NCBI RefSeq assembly: GCF_000173655.1
Contig: NZ_ABZU01000009.1
Location: 45,731-109,730 of the forward strand
From: Corynebacterium amycolatum SK46
GTDB lineage: Bacteria; Actinomycetota; Actinomycetes; Mycobacteriales; Mycobacteriaceae
Direction of reading: 5' to 3'
DNA: 64,000 bases
Shown here: one piece after another, positions 46,096 through 55,182 of the stretch
Layout of the letters: the number at the start of each line of letters is the position of its first letter
Position numbering within the stretch: the first letter of the stretch is position 1
Notes under the pieces: model-generated
Database searches by the model: none
Told to the model about the DNA's origin: nothing
Seen by the model: the letters and a program-made list of their open reading frames with translations, nothing else
Made by a program: the position numbers and the translations under genes

Positions 46096-47226
46096 TTAAC
46101 GGCGGCGGAAACGGGAGAAGAAACCGCGGCGCTCACTCGAGTCTGCCACCTTGGCATCATCATCGCGGTGCTCGCGTAGCTTCTCCAGCAGCTCGCGGGA
46201 CTTGCGGTCCAGCTTCGTCGGCACCGTGACATCGACGTGTGCGACCACGTCGCCGTTGCCCTCGCCGCGCAGATGTGGCATGCCCTTACCCGACAGGCGA
46301 ATCTGCTCTGCCGGCTGGGTGCCCGAATCAACCTTGATGGTCATTGGCTCGCCGAGCAGGTCGTCGACCTCAAACTCGGTACCAAGAGCAGCGTCAGCCA
46401 TGGGCACCTGCACGTTAAAGTGCAGATCGTCGCCCTCACGCTCGAATACAGGGTGCGGGTCCATGGCAACTTCCACGTAGAGGTCACCCGCCGGGCCGCC
46501 GCCCGGGCCGACCTCGCCCTGACCTGCCATGCGAATACGCATGCCATCAGAGATACCTGCCGGAACGTTTACCGTCAGATCACGGCGAGCGCGCACGCGG
46601 CCGTCGCCACCACAGTTGTCACAGGGATCGGGGATGATTTCGCCGGTGCCCTCACAAGTCGGGCACGGCCGCGAGGTCATCACATTGCCCAGGAAGGAAC
46701 GCTGGACCTGTTGAATCTCGCCAGTGCCATCACAGCTGGTACAAATCTTCGGCTTGGATTTGGACTTCGAGCCGGTTCCCTCGCACTGGTCACACAGCAC
46801 CGCGGTGTCCACCGTGATGGGCTTGCGGACACCGGTGAATGCCTCATCGAGGCCCAGAGAAATACGCAGCAGAGCATCTGCACCTGGCTGTACCCGCGAG
46901 CGACGCTGACGGGTCCCGCCGGCACCGCCGAAGAATGCCTCGAAGATATCGCCGACTCCGCCGCCACCGAAACCGCCGAAGCCACCGCCTGGCATACCGC
47001 CCTGCGGATTGAGAGGGTCTCCTCCCATATCCACAATCCGGCGCTTTTCAGGATCCAGCAGGACCTCGTTCGCCTCAGAGGCCTCACGGAACTTCTCCGC
47101 AGCTTCTTCATCACCCGGATTACGGTCTGGGTGGTACTTGAGCGCCAGCTTTCGGTACGCCTTCTTAATCTCAGCGTCCGTAGCGTCCTTCTCCACTCCG
47201 AGGATGCCGTAATAGTCGCGTGCCAA
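46096..47226 (-). CDS. dnaJ: Chaperone DnaJ (DnaJ2)
   Basis: A 376-residue type I J protein. The J domain (3-68) has HPD at 32-34, followed by a Gly/Phe-rich stretch (75-95) and four CxxCxGxG zinc repeats ([32 protein letters not shown]). C-terminal substrate-binding domains end in a basic tail. It stimulates DnaK. Placement directly after hrcA (2 bp) identifies it as the DnaJ2 copy of actinobacteria, separate from the dnaK operon copy. Confidence 0.95.
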   Translation of the reverse strand: MARDYYGILGVEKDATDAEIKKAYRKLALKYHPDRNPGDEEAAEKFREASEANEVLLDPEKRRIVDMGGDPLNPQGGMPGGGFGGFGGGGVGDIFEAFFGGAGGTRQRRSRVQPGADALLRISLGLDEAFTGVRKPITVDTAVLCDQCEGTGSKSKSKPKICTSCDGTGEIQQVQRSFLGNVMTSRPCPTCEGTGEIIPDPCDNCGGDGRVRARRDLTVNVPAGISDGMRIRMAGQGEVGPGGGPAGDLYVEVAMDPHPVFEREGDDLHFNVQVPMADAALGTEFEVDDLLGEPMTIKVDSGTQPAEQIRLSGKGMPHLRGEGNGDVVAHVDVTVPTKLDRKSRELLEKLREHRDDDAKVADSSERRGFFSRFRRR

Positions 47227-47228
47227 CT

Positions 47229-48266
47229 TTAGCTACTTCCTTTCAATACCCGGCCAACGTACTGTGCAACAGCAGCAACCGAGGAAATTGTTCCCGGATA
47301 ATCCATAAATGTGGGGCCAACTACTCCCATGCCACCCAAAATTTCGGTGCCGGTGCCATAGCCAGTTGAAACAACTGAGGTAGCGCGCAGCTCCTCGTCC
47401 TCGTTTTCCTCACCGATAGAAACGCGAACGTGGTGCAAATCCTGCGCGGCCGACAGCAGTTTCAGCACGACCACCTGTTCTTCGAGAGCTTCAAGAACCA
47501 TGGGCAACGTAGAAGGTAAGCGACCGGCCATATTACCACGGGTCAAATTCGACGCTCCGGCCAGGATGAGTCTGTCATTCGGCTTCTCAATCAGCGACTC
47601 CACCAGCACCGTCGAGCAGCGAATAAGCACATCCCGCAAATCACGCGGGGCGTTAGCCGCAAGATCGGAGATCGCAATCGACGCGTCGGCAAGCGTGTGC
47701 CCCGACATTGCACGGTTGAAATGCTCGCGCAAGAGCGGCACGAGATCGGGATCCATCGGTGCTGGCAGTTCAACATTGCGCTGCTCCACGCGCCCGGTGT
47801 CGGTGATGACTACCAGCAACAACCGCGCGTCGGCGAGCTGGACGACCTCGCAGTGCCGGACGCGGGAGACTTCCAGCGTCGGAACCTGCACCACTGCGAC
47901 CTGGCGAGTCAGCTGGGCCAGCAGCTGCACACTGCGGCGCAGAACGTCCTCCAGATCGACACCGCCTTCGAGGAACTCGAGGATAGCTCGGCGCTCAGCC
48001 CGGGACAGCGGCTTAATCTGCGAAAGGTTGTCCACAAAAAGGCGGTAGCCCTTCTGAGTCGGGATGCGCCCGGACGATGCATGTTCCTGCTGGATATACC
48101 CCTCGGCCTCCAGCACCGCCATGTCATTTCTAATGGTCGCCGAGGACACACCCAGATTGTGGCGCTCCACCAGAGCCTTCGAGCCAACGGGCTCCTGGGA
48201 AGCTACGTAATCCGAGACAATTGCCCGAAGAACTTCCTGCCTGCGCTTATCCGTCTGAGATGACAT
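47229..48266 (-). CDS. hrcA: Heat-inducible transcription repressor HrcA
   Basis: A 345-residue HrcA. The N-terminal winged helix (5-70) has [22 protein letters not shown], and the GAF-like and dimerisation domains follow. It represses chaperonin genes through the CIRCE element. No CIRCE (TTAGCACTC-N9-GAGTGCTAA) is visible near it or dnaJ, so targets lie elsewhere. It overlaps nothing but is only 9 bp from hemW, in the same transcript. Confidence 0.95.
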   Translation of the reverse strand: MSSQTDKRRQEVLRAIVSDYVASQEPVGSKALVERHNLGVSSATIRNDMAVLEAEGYIQQEHASSGRIPTQKGYRLFVDNLSQIKPLSRAERRAILEFLEGGVDLEDVLRRSVQLLAQLTRQVAVVQVPTLEVSRVRHCEVVQLADARLLLVVITDTGRVEQRNVELPAPMDPDLVPLLREHFNRAMSGHTLADASIAISDLAANAPRDLRDVLIRCSTVLVESLIEKPNDRLILAGASNLTRGNMAGRLPSTLPMVLEALEEQVVVLKLLSAAQDLHHVRVSIGEENEDEELRATSVVSTGYGTGTEILGGMGVVGPTFMDYPGTISSVAAVAQYVGRVLKGSS

Positions 48267-48275
48267 GCGGATAGT

Positions 48276-49439
48276 TTAACTAAGGATGTCAACAATTATT
48301 GCGTCGGCCAGCAAACGACCGCGATTGGTCAGCTGAATCCGCTGGCCACCATCGACGGAAACAAACTCCACCATGCCCGCTTCCGCTTGCCGACGTGCCT
48401 TGCCCAGCTCATCCTCACCGAGCAGATTGGCATCGATGCCCTCGGCCAGGCGGAGGCCCAGCATAATCTTCTCGGTGTGCCGATCCTCTGCGGTTAGTTC
48501 CTCTGAATCCTTGATTGGCAACTCGCCGCCGGAAATAGTCGCCGCGTAGCGAGCCGGATGCTTGGCGTTGTAAAACCTCGTGCCATCCAGGTGCGAATGT
48601 GCACCGGGACCCGCACCCCACCAATTTCCATCGCGCCAGTAGATCATGTTGTGGCGACATTGGCCGCCCGGTTTTGCCCAGTTGGACACCTCGTACCAGG
48701 AGAAACCGGCTTGACTCAGTGCAGCATCGATGCGCTCGTAGCGGTCGGCGAGATCGTCGTCGTCAGGCATCGGCAGCTCACCGCGACGAACCTTACGCGC
48801 CATTGCGGTACCTGGCTCGACGATCAGCGAGTACGCCGAAACATGATCGACCTCCGTGGCCAGGACCGCCTCCAACGTCGTATCGAGGTCGGCCATCGAC
48901 TCCCCTGGCGTGCCATAGATAACGTCGAGGTTGATGTGCTCAAAACCAGCTGCGCGTGCCTCCGCCACCGCTGCCGCAGGACGCCCCGGCGTGTGCGTGC
49001 GATCCAGAGTGGTAAGCACATGCGGCACAGCCGACTGCATGCCCAAGCTCACACGGGTAAATCCTGCCTCGGCCAGGCCTTCGAAGAACTCCGGAGAGGT
49101 CGACTCGGGATTCGACTCGGTGGTGACCTCGGCGTCGTCGGCAAGCCCAAAGCTATTGCGCACACCGTCGAGCAGACGACGAAGACCGCTCGCCCCCAAC
49201 ATCGACGGCGTACCACCGCCGACGAATACGGTATCGGCGCCACGCGCGAGTTCAGGGTGCTTTACGACGGCCATCTCGAGCTCAGCCACGATGGCATCGA
49301 GGTAGTCTCCCTGCGTTGCGCCACTGCCCAGCTGACCTGGCGTGTACGTGTTGAAATCACAGTAGCCACAACGGGTGGCGCAGAATGGTACGTGTAAGTA
49401 GACACCGAAGGAATCGGTGTGTGCGGAGGCTTCGCTCAC
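48276..49439 (-). CDS. hemW: Radical SAM heme chaperone HemW
   Basis: A 387-residue radical SAM protein. The 4Fe-4S motif is C20-x3-C24-x2-C27 in VPFCATRCGYCDF. The HPFC-type N terminus and the HemN-like C-terminal domain place it with HemW rather than coproporphyrinogen dehydrogenase HemN. It likely inserts heme into respiratory proteins. Its start overlaps the stop of the upstream hypothetical gene by 4 bp. Confidence 0.92.
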   Translation of the reverse strand: MSEASAHTDSFGVYLHVPFCATRCGYCDFNTYTPGQLGSGATQGDYLDAIVAELEMAVVKHPELARGADTVFVGGGTPSMLGASGLRRLLDGVRNSFGLADDAEVTTESNPESTSPEFFEGLAEAGFTRVSLGMQSAVPHVLTTLDRTHTPGRPAAAVAEARAAGFEHINLDVIYGTPGESMADLDTTLEAVLATEVDHVSAYSLIVEPGTAMARKVRRGELPMPDDDDLADRYERIDAALSQAGFSWYEVSNWAKPGGQCRHNMIYWRDGNWWGAGPGAHSHLDGTRFYNAKHPARYAATISGGELPIKDSEELTAEDRHTEKIMLGLRLAEGIDANLLGEDELGKARRQAEAGMVEFVSVDGGQRIQLTNRGRLLADAIIVDILS

Positions 49440-50122
49440 GCATGCTCCTTGGCTCGACGTTGCTTGACGCGGCGGACAATTTCATCGATGCGGGCGCGTT
49501 CCATCAGGAACTCCGGAGGCCTGCGGCCGCGCAGCGCATTGGCAACTGCCGGATGAGTCTCGGGAACAGCAACACACCAAGCGGCGGCAGCGGATAGTGC
49601 TCGGCGACCAGACTGCGCGTACAGCTGCGGAAGCACCACACTACCGAGCTTTTCCACGCCTCGGATGTTTTCGGCGGAAACCCAGTCGGCTAGTTCCTCC
49701 AGGTAGGAGGCCACGGCATCGGAGCGGGCAATCATTGCCTGCGTGACCGTAGGGACTGCAACCGGATGCTTCAATGGCGCCGGGATGAGCGACAATGACT
49801 GCACATCCGGAGACTTCGGTGCCGGATGCGGGTGTCGCCGCGGTGTCGAAGCGGAGGAAAGAGTACCGATGCGCCCCGAGCGAATGCCTGAGGTAAACGC
49901 TTGGCGTAGACCATCAAGTTCACCAATTAGCGGGCGGCAGTCCTCAACGGCCTCGTCGACGATGTCAGCGAGCTCGAGGACACATTCGTCCACCAACTCA
50001 CGATCTACATCAGCAACCGCCTCAGCGAGGTGCTCGATGTGTTCGGCAACTTCGTCACCAATGTCGTAGAGTTCTTGGGTCACTTCGCGCAGGCGTAGCC
50101 GAGCATCGAAGTGGTTAATCAT
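49436..50122 (-). CDS. Conserved hypothetical protein upstream of hemW
   Basis: A 228-residue protein of unknown function in the position occupied by a hypothetical gene before hemN/hemW in other corynebacteria. Residues 1-75 form acidic helices (EVAEHIEHLAEAVADVDRELVDECVLELADIVDEAVEDC). A proline/histidine-rich linker follows (about 95-110, PRRHPHPAPKSP), then a second helical domain and a basic end (VRRVKQRRAKEHA). The ATG at 50122 is preceded by GGGAGGG at good spacing, so an earlier in-frame start is less likely. Confidence 0.7.
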   Translation of the reverse strand: MINHFDARLRLREVTQELYDIGDEVAEHIEHLAEAVADVDRELVDECVLELADIVDEAVEDCRPLIGELDGLRQAFTSGIRSGRIGTLSSASTPRRHPHPAPKSPDVQSLSLIPAPLKHPVAVPTVTQAMIARSDAVASYLEELADWVSAENIRGVEKLGSVVLPQLYAQSGRRALSAAAAWCVAVPETHPAVANALRGRRPPEFLMERARIDEIVRRVKQRRAKEHA

Positions 50123-50233
50123 TGCCCGCCCTCCCACGACGTCTTCGGTGTCGGTGACATCATCGCAGTTTTCCGCTTTCGAATATCGACGAACATTGAC
50201 GAATGCCGACTTTCGAAAACTGAAAACTCCTTA

Positions 50234-50277
50234 AAAATTTCTAGCGCCCCTCACCTTAATGGGGTGAGGGGCGCTAG
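50234..50277 (-). terminator. Strong terminator after fadD
   Basis: A perfect 15-bp stem (50241-50255 with 50263-50277) and 7-nt loop, followed on the minus strand by AAATTTTTAAGG. It lies 50 bp after the fadD stop and separates it from the hemW operon. Confidence 0.88.
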
Positions 50278-50327
50278 CGCGGTAACAACACGCTGCCGTT
50301 TTCTATCGACGGCTGGCAGACCGTGAA

Positions 50328-52160
50328 TTAACGCTGGTAGAGAGCCTCAATGTCACGCGAGTAGTTGTCCATGACAATGTTGCGCTTGACCTTCATGGTC
50401 GGGGTCAGCTCACCGCTTTCCTCGGTGAAGTCACTGTCCAGAATATGGAACTTCTTAATAGCCTCTGCGTGAGAAACCAGCTCGTTAGCGGAGTTGACGG
50501 CGTCCTGAATCTCGGCGCGCAAAACTGCGCTGGAGGCAGCGAGTTCACGGATCGAGGTGTGCTCGGGGACGGAGTGCTCAATCTTCCACTTCTCCAGTGC
50601 CTCCTCATCGAGAGTGACCAACACGGAGACGAACGGACGACCATCGCCGATGACGACAGCCTGGGACACCAGCGGGTGCGCACGCATGCGGTCTTCCATC
50701 GGGCCCGGCGCGACATTCTTACCACCGGCGGTGACAATCAGGTCCTTCTTGCGGCCGGTGATCTTCAGGTGGCCTTCTTCGGTCAGCTCACCGAGGTCAC
50801 CGGTCTTAAACCATTCGCCGTCGATGAAGGCTTCCTTGGTTGCCTCTTCGTTCTTCCAGTAGCGGTCGAACACAACCGGACCACGGAGCAGAACTTCGCC
50901 GTCATCAGCGATAGCGGCGGAACAGCCACCGACCGGACGGCCAACGGTACCAATGATTTGCTCGCTCGGGTTGTTCACGGTGATGGCAGCCGTGGACTCG
51001 GTCAGACCGTAGCCTTCGTAGACAGGCACACCGAGACCACGGAAGAAGTGCCCGAGGTCAGAGGACAGAGCCGAACCACCGGAAATGGTGTACTGCACGG
51101 CCTCACCCATAGCCGCGCGAATCTTCGAGAACAGCAGGCGATCGTAGAGCTCGCGACGCAGCTTCAAGACACGCGACGGACCTGCCGGAGTATCCAGCGC
51201 CTTGGAGTACTCGATGGCGGTGGCCTCAGCACGCTCGAACATGGCCTGCCCGAATGCGCCCTTCTCCTTAGCGGAGGCGTAGGCGGAGTCACGAACCTTC
51301 TCGAACACGCGCGGCACACCGAGAATCATGTGCGGACGGGAACGCTGGAACTCCAGGGTGACGGTCTTGGTATCTGCCCAGTGAGATTGGGTAGCACCGG
51401 AAATCATCGAAGCCAGGGACACTGCGTGAGCCAACACGTGCGCCAACGGCAGGAAGGTCAGAATGCGGTTACCAGGACGGGCAATCAGGCCAATCTCGTT
51501 GGTGAGGATGGCGCGAGCCTCCGCCAGCCAGTTGCTATGCAGGAGCACGCAGCCCTTCGGACGGCCGGTGGTACCGGAGGTGTAAATCACGGTTGCCAGG
51601 TCGTCGGCCTTGGTGTCCTTGATGCGACGCTCGACCTCGTCGCCGTCAATGTCACGGCCTTCGTAGCTAATGGTGTCAGTAGCGGAAGCGTTAATCTCCA
51701 GTACACGACGCAGCTGGGACTCGCCCTCCGGGTTCTCAGTGCCCTTTTCGACCAGCAGAGGCTTCATGCGGTCGGTGTGCTCACGCGACTCAGTAAATGC
51801 GAAAACAGCACCGGAGTTTTCAATAATCCAACGAATCTGGCCAGACGAAGAAGAGCCGTAAATCGGGACAACAGCAGCGCCTGCCATCCAGATAGCGGTA
51901 TTGATTAGGTTCCACTCGTAGCGAGTCTCACTGAGCAGCGCTACGCGGTCGCCCGGCTGCACACCGTTGGCAATTAGCCCCTTAGCGACACCCTTTGCCT
52001 CGTCATAAAACTCCTGAGCGGTGACATTTACCCACTCAAAGTTCTTGGGGCGGGTGAAAAGCACCAGCTTCGGGCGCTTCTGCACCAGCTCCTGCAGCGA
52101 GGTAATAATCGTTTCGTCCTCGCCGATGACGTATTTCGCCTCGGTAGTATATTCACGCAT
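50328..52160 (-). CDS. Long-chain fatty-acid-CoA ligase (FadD15-like)
   Basis: A 610-residue adenylate-forming ligase. The phosphate-binding motif is YTSGTTGRPKGC (about 198-209), the A5 motif is YEGYGLTESTA, A7 is WFKTGDLGELTEEG and the hinge/catalytic Lys region is ITGRKKDLIVTAGGKNVAP. It activates long-chain fatty acids for degradation, lipid synthesis or, in mycolate producers, other pathways. It is monocistronic with its own terminator and is divergent from malQ; the 154 bp between them hold both promoters. Confidence 0.92.
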   Translation of the reverse strand: MREYTTEAKYVIGEDETIITSLQELVQKRPKLVLFTRPKNFEWVNVTAQEFYDEAKGVAKGLIANGVQPGDRVALLSETRYEWNLINTAIWMAGAAVVPIYGSSSSGQIRWIIENSGAVFAFTESREHTDRMKPLLVEKGTENPEGESQLRRVLEINASATDTISYEGRDIDGDEVERRIKDTKADDLATVIYTSGTTGRPKGCVLLHSNWLAEARAILTNEIGLIARPGNRILTFLPLAHVLAHAVSLASMISGATQSHWADTKTVTLEFQRSRPHMILGVPRVFEKVRDSAYASAKEKGAFGQAMFERAEATAIEYSKALDTPAGPSRVLKLRRELYDRLLFSKIRAAMGEAVQYTISGGSALSSDLGHFFRGLGVPVYEGYGLTESTAAITVNNPSEQIIGTVGRPVGGCSAAIADDGEVLLRGPVVFDRYWKNEEATKEAFIDGEWFKTGDLGELTEEGHLKITGRKKDLIVTAGGKNVAPGPMEDRMRAHPLVSQAVVIGDGRPFVSVLVTLDEEALEKWKIEHSVPEHTSIRELAASSAVLRAEIQDAVNSANELVSHAEAIKKFHILDSDFTEESGELTPTMKVKRNIVMDNYSRDIEALYQR

Positions 52161-52314
52161 CGAGTTACAAACCCCTACTTTCGGTAGTTCTGTCCGTCGT
52201 TGGTTTCGTTAGGAATCAACTTAGAACATCAAACCCTACGCCGTTGTGATTTCAGTAAATATTTCGATAACGAAGTGATTTGTCTTACTGCTGGCAAAGT
52301 TTTTCGAAACTGGC

Positions 52315-54534
52315 ATGATGGAAAGAGTGACACAGGCAGCTTCCAATCCTCCCCTTTCCTCTCCACTCGCCGACCTCGCTAAAGATGTCGGAGTTGGGGT
52401 TTCCTACTACTCCACCGAGGGCCAACTCGTGCACGTCTCTCGTGAGACAGTGCTAAAAACTCTCGCTGCTCTCGACATCGATTTGGGCCCAGATCCCAGC
52501 GATGCCGAAATCAACGACGCCCGTCGTGAGTGGGCAGACACGCAGTGGTCTCGCCTTCTCCCGCCCGTGGTAGTTACCCGCCAGGGCACCTTTCACCGAG
52601 TTCTGGTTCACGTCCCTCACGGCAGCAATGTCAGCGTGACTGTGAAACTGGAGGACGGCGCAGAATGGCCCTGCGCTCAGGTGCACCACTTGGTACCGCC
52701 ACGCCAGGTCGGCGATGTGTTGATGGGAGAAGCCGCCTTCGCAATTCCAGAGGATCTGCCACTTGGTTGGCACCGCTTGCGCGCAGTCAACGACGACAAC
52801 GTCGCTGAGTGCGATGTGGCCGTAACCCCCAACCGTCTCGCCACTGCCGACAGGTACGTGCAGAATCCTGCGCATGGTGTCATGGCACAGCTGTACTCGG
52901 TACGCTCCAGCCGCAGCTGGGGTATCGGCGATTTCGCTACCCTCGGCGACTTGGCACAGGTCAGCGCTCAGCACGCGGGCTCTGATTTCGTCCTCATCAA
53001 TCCGTTGCACGCCGCAGAGCCGCTGCCTCCGGTAGAAGACTCGCCGTATCTGCCCACCACGCGCCGCTATGTCAATCCGCTGTATGCGCGCCCAGAGCTT
53101 ATCGACGAGTTCGGGTACCTGGACAAGGACGAGGCCGATGAAGCCCGCGCGTTAGCGGACTCTTTCCACCAGCTCAATCACAGCCCTGATGAGATTGACC
53201 GCAACCCCATCTACGCTGCAAAGCTCAGGGTATTGCGGGCAATTCACAAGATCCCCCTGTCCAGCGCACGACAGGCGGAATTTGACCGTTGGCTCGAGGC
53301 CGAGGGGCGTGGCATTTATGACTACGCGTCGTGGTGCACCGAGCGCGAGCTCGCGGATCGAACTGCTGCCCGCGATGCTGCACGCGCTGCCACATCCGAT
53401 TCTGGTGCCGTAGCCGAAAACGGTATCGAGTTGATCCCTCCGTTGGGCAACCATGCCAGTGTCGAATCACTGCGGGAGGAGATCTTCCAGTTCCACCTCT
53501 GGGTGCAGTGGATTCTCGATCAGCAGCTCGGTCAGGCGCAAGAAGCCGCCCTGGATGCGGGTATGCGCATCGGCATCATGGCCGACCTTGCCGTCGGCGT
53601 GCACCCTGGCGGTGCGGATGCCGAGAACCTCGCGGAATGGCTCGCTCCCGCTATCTCTGTTGGCGCACCGCCAGACGGTTTTAACCAGCGCGGTCAAGAC
53701 TGGTCGCAGCCGCCGTGGAACCCGCACAAACTAGCCGAGGCCGGATACCGCCCCTGGCGCGACATGCTGCGCACAATCCTTCGCCACGCAGGTGGCATTC
53801 GTGTCGACCACGTGCTGGGCATGTTCCGCCTCTGGGTCATGCCGCGGATGGAGTCCCCCGTCAATGGCACCTACCTGTACTTCGACCACGAGGCAATGGT
53901 CGGCATTCTCGCACTTGAGGCCGAGCTCGCTGGGGCCGTCGTCGTAGGCGAAGACCTGGGCACTTTCGAGCCGTGGGTGCAGGACTACCTGGCCTCACGG
54001 GGCATCATGGGCACCTCGATTGCGTGGTTTGAATCCGAGGGCGACCAGCCGAAACCACCGAGCGCTTACCGCAGCCTGTGCCTGTCCTCCATCACTACGC
54101 ACGATTTGCCGCCGACGGCAGGCTACCTCGCAGGCGAGCACATCAAGCTGCGGAAACGCCTGGGGCTATTGCTTTCCGACGTCGCGGAGGAAGACCGCCG
54201 GGACTTCGAGTGGATTCGAAAGGTATTGGGCGCGGCCAAGGAAGCCGGCTGCTTTGGTGACACGGCTGCCGCGAACATGGATGTTCAGTCCCTTACCCGC
54301 GATAATCTGCCACCAATTGACGCACTGGTCACGGGTCTGCACCGCTTCCTCGACCAGACGCCATCCGCGCTGAAGTGTGAGGCCCTGGTGGACATGGTCG
54401 GCGATCGTCGTACCCAGAATCAGCCGGGCACGACCCACGACCAGTACCCGAACTGGTGCATTCCGCTAACCGATGCCGAGGGCAAGGCCGTGCTTGTCGA
54501 GGACCTGCCTCGCTTTTCCGGATTCAAGCGTTAA
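52315..54534 (+). CDS. malQ: 4-alpha-glucanotransferase (amylomaltase)
   Basis: A 739-residue GH77 enzyme that transfers alpha-1,4-glucan segments in maltodextrin metabolism. The nucleophile is D498 in GIRVDHVLG, the acid/base is E546 in VGEDLGT, and the transition-state Asp is in TTHDLPPTAGY. The approximately 180-residue N-terminal beta domain before RSWGIGDF is normal for actinobacterial MalQ. ATG codons at 52315 and 52318 and a GTG at 52327 could all start it. It is monocistronic and divergent from fadD. Confidence 0.95.
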   Translation: MMERVTQAASNPPLSSPLADLAKDVGVGVSYYSTEGQLVHVSRETVLKTLAALDIDLGPDPSDAEINDARREWADTQWSRLLPPVVVTRQGTFHRVLVHVPHGSNVSVTVKLEDGAEWPCAQVHHLVPPRQVGDVLMGEAAFAIPEDLPLGWHRLRAVNDDNVAECDVAVTPNRLATADRYVQNPAHGVMAQLYSVRSSRSWGIGDFATLGDLAQVSAQHAGSDFVLINPLHAAEPLPPVEDSPYLPTTRRYVNPLYARPELIDEFGYLDKDEADEARALADSFHQLNHSPDEIDRNPIYAAKLRVLRAIHKIPLSSARQAEFDRWLEAEGRGIYDYASWCTERELADRTAARDAARAATSDSGAVAENGIELIPPLGNHASVESLREEIFQFHLWVQWILDQQLGQAQEAALDAGMRIGIMADLAVGVHPGGADAENLAEWLAPAISVGAPPDGFNQRGQDWSQPPWNPHKLAEAGYRPWRDMLRTILRHAGGIRVDHVLGMFRLWVMPRMESPVNGTYLYFDHEAMVGILALEAELAGAVVVGEDLGTFEPWVQDYLASRGIMGTSIAWFESEGDQPKPPSAYRSLCLSSITTHDLPPTAGYLAGEHIKLRKRLGLLLSDVAEEDRRDFEWIRKVLGAAKEAGCFGDTAAANMDVQSLTRDNLPPIDALVTGLHRFLDQTPSALKCEALVDMVGDRRTQNQPGTTHDQYPNWCIPLTDAEGKAVLVEDLPRFSGFKR

Positions 54535-54611
54535 TTAGTTCGTGAGCGCCTAATCCCTCATTTTGCTGTTCACCGATTTTTCAGGCTATGTGCCTGGCAC
54601 TAAAACCAAGG

Positions 54612-54707
54612 CTAAAACTGGAAATCGGTGACTGCACCAGCGATGAGGATGAGAAGAAGCAAAACGATTAGGGCAAGTAGGACCTTCGAGTGCCTCGACC
54701 GATGCAT
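54612..54707 (-). CDS. 31-residue membrane micro-protein
   Basis: A very short ORF from ATG: basic MHRSRHSK, then an uninterrupted hydrophobic helix of about 20 residues (VLLALIVLLLLILIAGAV) and a short TDFQF tail. A GGGAG ribosome site lies 10 nt upstream. The composition is that of a single-pass inner-membrane micro-protein. Nothing else coding lies in this gap between malQ and the small membrane protein gene. A second ORF of the same length and design is at 58.7 kb. Function unknown. Confidence 0.5.
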   Translation of the reverse strand: MHRSRHSKVLLALIVLLLLILIAGAVTDFQF

Positions 54708-54891
54708 GCTAACTCAGCTCCCTACTGCGAGATTTTTGCGAACTACCCAACTCTAGCCTGTTGGGCAAATTTCCTAATACTTTAAGACATACCTTAGGGC
54801 AGCGATAGCGATCCAACGCTTAAAGGGGGCTTGTCCCAGCTCAATTCTTCGGGCCTCCCGGTGAGCTATCCGCAGGCCACTACCTCATCGG

Positions 54892-55107
54892 CTAGCTCTC
54901 GCTGCCCGCTCCTCGAAGCTCCTGCGAACGCTCCCGCCGGCGCACCGACCTCTGCCACAGACGACCGCTGACAACATCGATTGCACCAACGAGAACGAAA
55001 GCAACAAACCCTCCGACTACCAGCAGAACCACGCATAGCACGCTGACCTGCGCAAGCAGTGGCAATTGAATCAGCCACTGCCCTACTCTGTCGAATGCTT
55101 CTGCCAT
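54892..55107 (-). CDS. Small membrane protein, unknown
   Basis: A 71-residue protein: an amphipathic start (MAEAFDRVGQWLIQLPLLAQ), one or two hydrophobic segments (about 18-46) and a basic/charged cytoplasmic tail (RLWQRSVRRRERSQELRG). The ATG at 55107 has GTAGG about 10 nt upstream; a TTG just above is an alternative. It lies 75 bp downstream of dcp in the same direction and may be co-transcribed. I do not recognise a family. Confidence 0.55.
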   Translation of the reverse strand: MAEAFDRVGQWLIQLPLLAQVSVLCVVLLVVGGFVAFVLVGAIDVVSGRLWQRSVRRRERSQELRGAGSES

Positions 55108-55182
55108 GAGTGTCAACCTACCCTGCCGGTGACCGGATTAACCAGTGAGCGGCGGTCGCGGGGATCGTCGTAAAGCGTGAAG

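Noticed and set aside
47229..48266. CIRCE operator near hrcA/dnaJ
   Set aside because: No TTAGCACTC-N9-GAGTGCTAA was found by eye in the surrounding intergenic sequence.
50445..51908. Plus-strand reading frame of about 490 codons opposite fadD
   Set aside because: Antisense to the acyl-CoA ligase, low-complexity composition, no homology signal.
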